Assembly: GCA_020849075.1 (NCBI GenBank) | Contig: JADLGZ010000010.1 | Span: forward strand, 1 to 34,598 | Direction: 5' to 3' | DNA length: 34,598 nt | Origin: Fimbriimonadaceae bacterium | GTDB lineage: Bacteria > Armatimonadota > Fimbriimonadia > Fimbriimonadales > Fimbriimonadaceae | In this document: piece after piece, positions 33,501 through 34,598 of the stretch | Position numbering within the stretch: position 1 is the first letter of the stretch | Layout of the letters: each line of letters opens with the position of its first letter | The notes under the pieces: model-generated | The model's input: the letters and a program-made list of their open reading frames with translations, nothing else | The model's database searches: none | Told to the model about the DNA's origin: nothing | Position numbers and translations under genes: made by a program

Positions 33501-33550
33501 TTGAACTCGCGGAGCGATGGCAACTCAGAGCGCGCGAGCTGCAATCGTAG
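30542..33550 (+). CDS. Multi-domain glycosyltransferase with TPR tail
   Basis: 1,002 residues from GTG 30542, seven bases after a -10-like TAGAAT (possibly leaderless). Domain 1 (~1-225) matches the truncated glycosyltransferase of element 1 (VHDDNTYL, TIDSDEVI, WDTYWKDAEHVV). Domain 2 (~251-500) is a GT2: CDIVIPTFGQQELLDDCL, VVDDGSPEP, NQGFAAACNAG, LNSDTVV and FEDNDLSYRILRAGY. Domain 3 (~520-700) is a second GT2 of the SunS-like/TPR type: SLCMIVRDEEQNI, LDTGSKDTT, WVDADDT and EGYIHEQI. Residues ~715-1002 are TPR-like helices. Such proteins add sugars to surface polymers or proteins. It is divergent from the methyltransferase-GT fusion. Confidence 0.9.
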   Translation: MICAAYCVHDDNTYLRASLGSVEAVARFVFISKVDWTGKEGDWKKTIQIAEEAGAEVVIGEWDDETSHRRAALQHLRDLSHSHAITIDSDEVIEPLLLDHLIRIAESDLADRVHIRWDTYWKDAEHVVRPREPFSPCIMIALNKVDHQFIREYTGGRQLFLNESFGIVHHLSYAGGDERIWKKINTWSHRDEITPNWWQRVWKAWDQNPLLQNLHPTHPENYRFVEHIHLPEILKTHGLASVAKSENIPNASKCDIVIPTFGQQELLDDCLASLRDCDNNISDIIVVDDGSPEPITVPDGVILIRLEENQGFAAACNAGFERSNAELIVFLNSDTVVSPIALAHLLASLEASGSIGAAGPFTNYSSHFQQVPPTYTSMETLGLFAQDFARHGREDIEVDMLVGFCFAAKRSVLNEVGTFDTGFGIGTFEDNDLSYRILRAGYRLVLSAKSFIHHVGSKSLRSTNHNLNQLLSRNEQYYRTKWQSDIESGFATHLSGISTERIRFNQERKPEKRIANAQSLAEAADISLCMIVRDEEQNIRACLESVKPFVREMLVLDTGSKDTTPEIAEQCGAIVRSIDWPDSFAKARTESMRDAKGKWILWVDADDTMPLTSGETIMNAVLSAPEEVMGFIVKVRFLESQGSATEVDHVKVFRNYPDLEWEGYIHEQIIASLRAANPKGILAWTSTHVLHSGYDNSDEGQEKKRRRDKHLLRLDLKERPRHPFALFNLGMTAHYLRRHRVACGWFRRCTGVSGDSESHLRKAYALWVGSLKELGKVDAAAKLCDEALRRIPNDPELLFLLGQLMATKGDHQSAIQYYQASLKGNTNGVFTSVDPGIRGWKALHNVALSHIALGDWPSAKSAWLAALNGEGRLEAAAPLFKFAIDFGDLQIVRTVMDWVRKHQGEAGLLPGMLGELSQAVGIEPTQLWQGLVHENPHNDEARRLLALSLLNSSREQEAVPHLDLLQRRGHRQGADLLSALARNQGDIELAERWQLRARELQS

Positions 33551-33583
33551 TTGCTATTACACAGCGTGCAAACTTCTGCGCAA

Positions 33584-33901
33584 CTACTTCACTCGCCTAT
33601 ACCTAATGTTTAGGTGTAACTCCCCCTCAGTTGCAACAACCGAGGCCGAGTCATCGCTGGCCCACGGGTATAGCTCATACTCTCTTGTTCTTCCTTGGCT
33701 TGTCACGCTCAGGCGGTAAACCGGCTTTGTTGGATATAGCCTTTCACTTCTCAATATCTCGCGCCCATCAAGTCTTAGGACCTGGGAAGTGTCGCTTCTC
33801 GCAATCAACACCGGATTTCCGACAAAGAAGAACCCATACACGACCAAAATCAAAATCGCGAGGCCCAAGAATATGAAAACGAATTTTCCGCGTGAATTCA
33901 C
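33584..33901 (-). CDS. Small membrane protein overlapping rhs 3' end, candidate immunity protein
   Basis: 105 residues from GTG 33901, whose first bases form GTGA with the rhs stop (33900-33898), a classic coupled overlap; this is why the start is placed here and not at ATG 33946. One membrane helix (~7-28, FVFIFLGLAILILVVYGFF) is followed by a small soluble domain of about 75 residues. No family recognised. By position it is the partner of the RHS tip encoded just upstream. Confidence 0.72.
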   Translation of the reverse strand: MNSRGKFVFIFLGLAILILVVYGFFFVGNPVLIARSDTSQVLRLDGREILRSERLYPTKPVYRLSVTSQGRTREYELYPWASDDSASVVATEGELHLNIRYRRVK

Positions 33902-34598
33902 AGCAGGTACCCCTGATTCCACAGTGCCCCGCATGTTCTGTGGCAATCGACTCTTGGAACTTGTGATCCAGCCCAGAATCCATATCCATTGTTTGTAAGG
34001 TCCTTAGTGGAGTCCTTCAGGCCTTCGACGCTACGCCATGACTGAGGCTCATGTAGGTAAACAAGGCGAGCACACTTTGGCCCGCACCTATGTACAGCTA
34101 GGCAGCTTCCAACGCAATGTCTCATCGCGTTGTTAAAGCCCTGCGAGCCGTTATATGCTTCTCCTACCGAGTCGTAAAGTTTGTTCAAGCAGGATATGCA
34201 GTTACATAGCCAGTCCGTAACATTATCCTTCGTCGTCCAAATTGGCGTAAAGTCAGGGGTCCATGAAGGGTCAATGGTTTGTCTGCCGGTTGGATCGACA
34301 AACAATGTTGGCTCGTTTTCAACATAACAAAAGGCCATCTCTCGTGGCCAAAGAGGATCAACAGTCATCCAGCGAGAGAGATTAGTTCGGTAGTAGCGAG
34401 CTCGCACATAAAGCCGGGAAGCAAGGTCGGCATAGTAGCCCAGTGTGCCAACAAAGCCCCAAGGACTTGGATTCGATCCAGACGAAGTTCTTACTTCTCC
34501 AAACGGCCAAAACTCAGTCGAAGATGTCAGTGTCCCCGCGGAGTTTCTCGTCTGCACAACGCTTCCTAAGGGATCAGAAACATACCGAGTGATCACCG
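33898..34598 (-). CDS. RHS protein C-terminal part with RHC/HE-type tip, truncated by window edge
   Basis: The frame is open at the right edge, so only the last ~233 residues are seen. They begin in the RHS core (ITRYVSDPLGSVVQTRN, VRARYYRTNLSRWMTVDPLWP, NEPTLFVDPTGRQ). The ~130-residue tip contains NNAMRHCVGSCLAV, LVYLHEP, and DLTNNGYGFWAG, a motif set resembling the DUF6973-like tips found on RHS and wall-associated polymorphic toxins (RHC-SC, HE, NN-G). Its chemistry is not known to me. The stop overlaps a membrane-protein gene by GTGA. Whether this belongs to element 3 or lies beyond it cannot be told, because no right-end att is visible. Confidence 0.85.
   Translation of the reverse strand, partial: VITRYVSDPLGSVVQTRNSAGTLTSSTEFWPFGEVRTSSGSNPSPWGFVGTLGYYADLASRLYVRARYYRTNLSRWMTVDPLWPREMAFCYVENEPTLFVDPTGRQTIDPSWTPDFTPIWTTKDNVTDWLCNCISCLNKLYDSVGEAYNGSQGFNNAMRHCVGSCLAVHRCGPKCARLVYLHEPQSWRSVEGLKDSTKDLTNNGYGFWAGSQVPRVDCHRTCGALWNQGYLL

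Overview
The window looks like bacterial chromosome from an environmental, GC-balanced, non-model lineage. It begins inside atpD (F1 ATP synthase beta subunit), followed by a secreted protein with a C-terminal dockerin-like repeat and an intact tRNA-Val(GAC) gene. Dockerin-tailed secreted proteins, TPR glycosyltransferases and many RHS proteins would fit Armatimonadota (Fimbriimonadales-like) or a similar phylum. This is a low-confidence inference; no marker here fixes the taxonomy.

From the tRNA onward the window is a tandem array of three related integrative elements. The 3' part of the tRNA (45 bp, from the first base of the anticodon loop through CCA) occurs three times in the same orientation: 2684-2728 (inside the intact tRNA), 14115-14159 and 25335-25379. 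After each copy come three direct GTCTCTC boxes at about 12-bp spacing, an inverted repeat TTGAG-N6-CTCAA, an excisionase-type HTH gene, a tyrosine integrase of about 380 residues and a hairpin terminator. The two complete elements end with two more GTCTCTC boxes at a fixed distance from the next att copy. Element 1 spans about 2729-14159, element 2 about 14160-25379, and element 3 starts at about 25380 and runs off the right edge.

Elements 1 and 2 share a duplicated module of overlapping genes: a NifU/IscU-like scaffold protein lacking the first ligand cysteine, a Cys-rich protein of about 75 residues, a giant RHS/YD-repeat protein of about 1,560-1,580 residues with a variable Cys-rich tip, and a small membrane protein overlapping the rhs 3' end. 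Element 2 also has, inverted, a metallopeptidase (HELGH) fused directly to an RHS tip with no YD repeats and a second HExxH motif, overlapped by a lipoprotein gene. Element 3 ends at the window edge in another RHS tip, also overlapped by a small membrane protein gene. All four RHS tips therefore have an overlapping 3' membrane or lipoprotein partner, which is the layout of polymorphic toxin-immunity pairs.

Other cargo: element 1 has a methyltransferase, a protein of unknown function, two glycosyltransferases (the second apparently truncated) and the truncated start of a large, possibly defence-related protein. Element 2 has a DUF6527-like metal-binding protein and a 55-residue protein with one YD-like repeat. 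Element 3 has a 97-residue protein coupled to an HD-domain phosphohydrolase behind palindromic operator-like sites, a methyltransferase-glycosyltransferase fusion, and a 1,002-residue multi-domain glycosyltransferase with a TPR tail. The array reads as a site-specific island for contact toxins, candidate immunity genes, surface-glycan enzymes and candidate defence genes.
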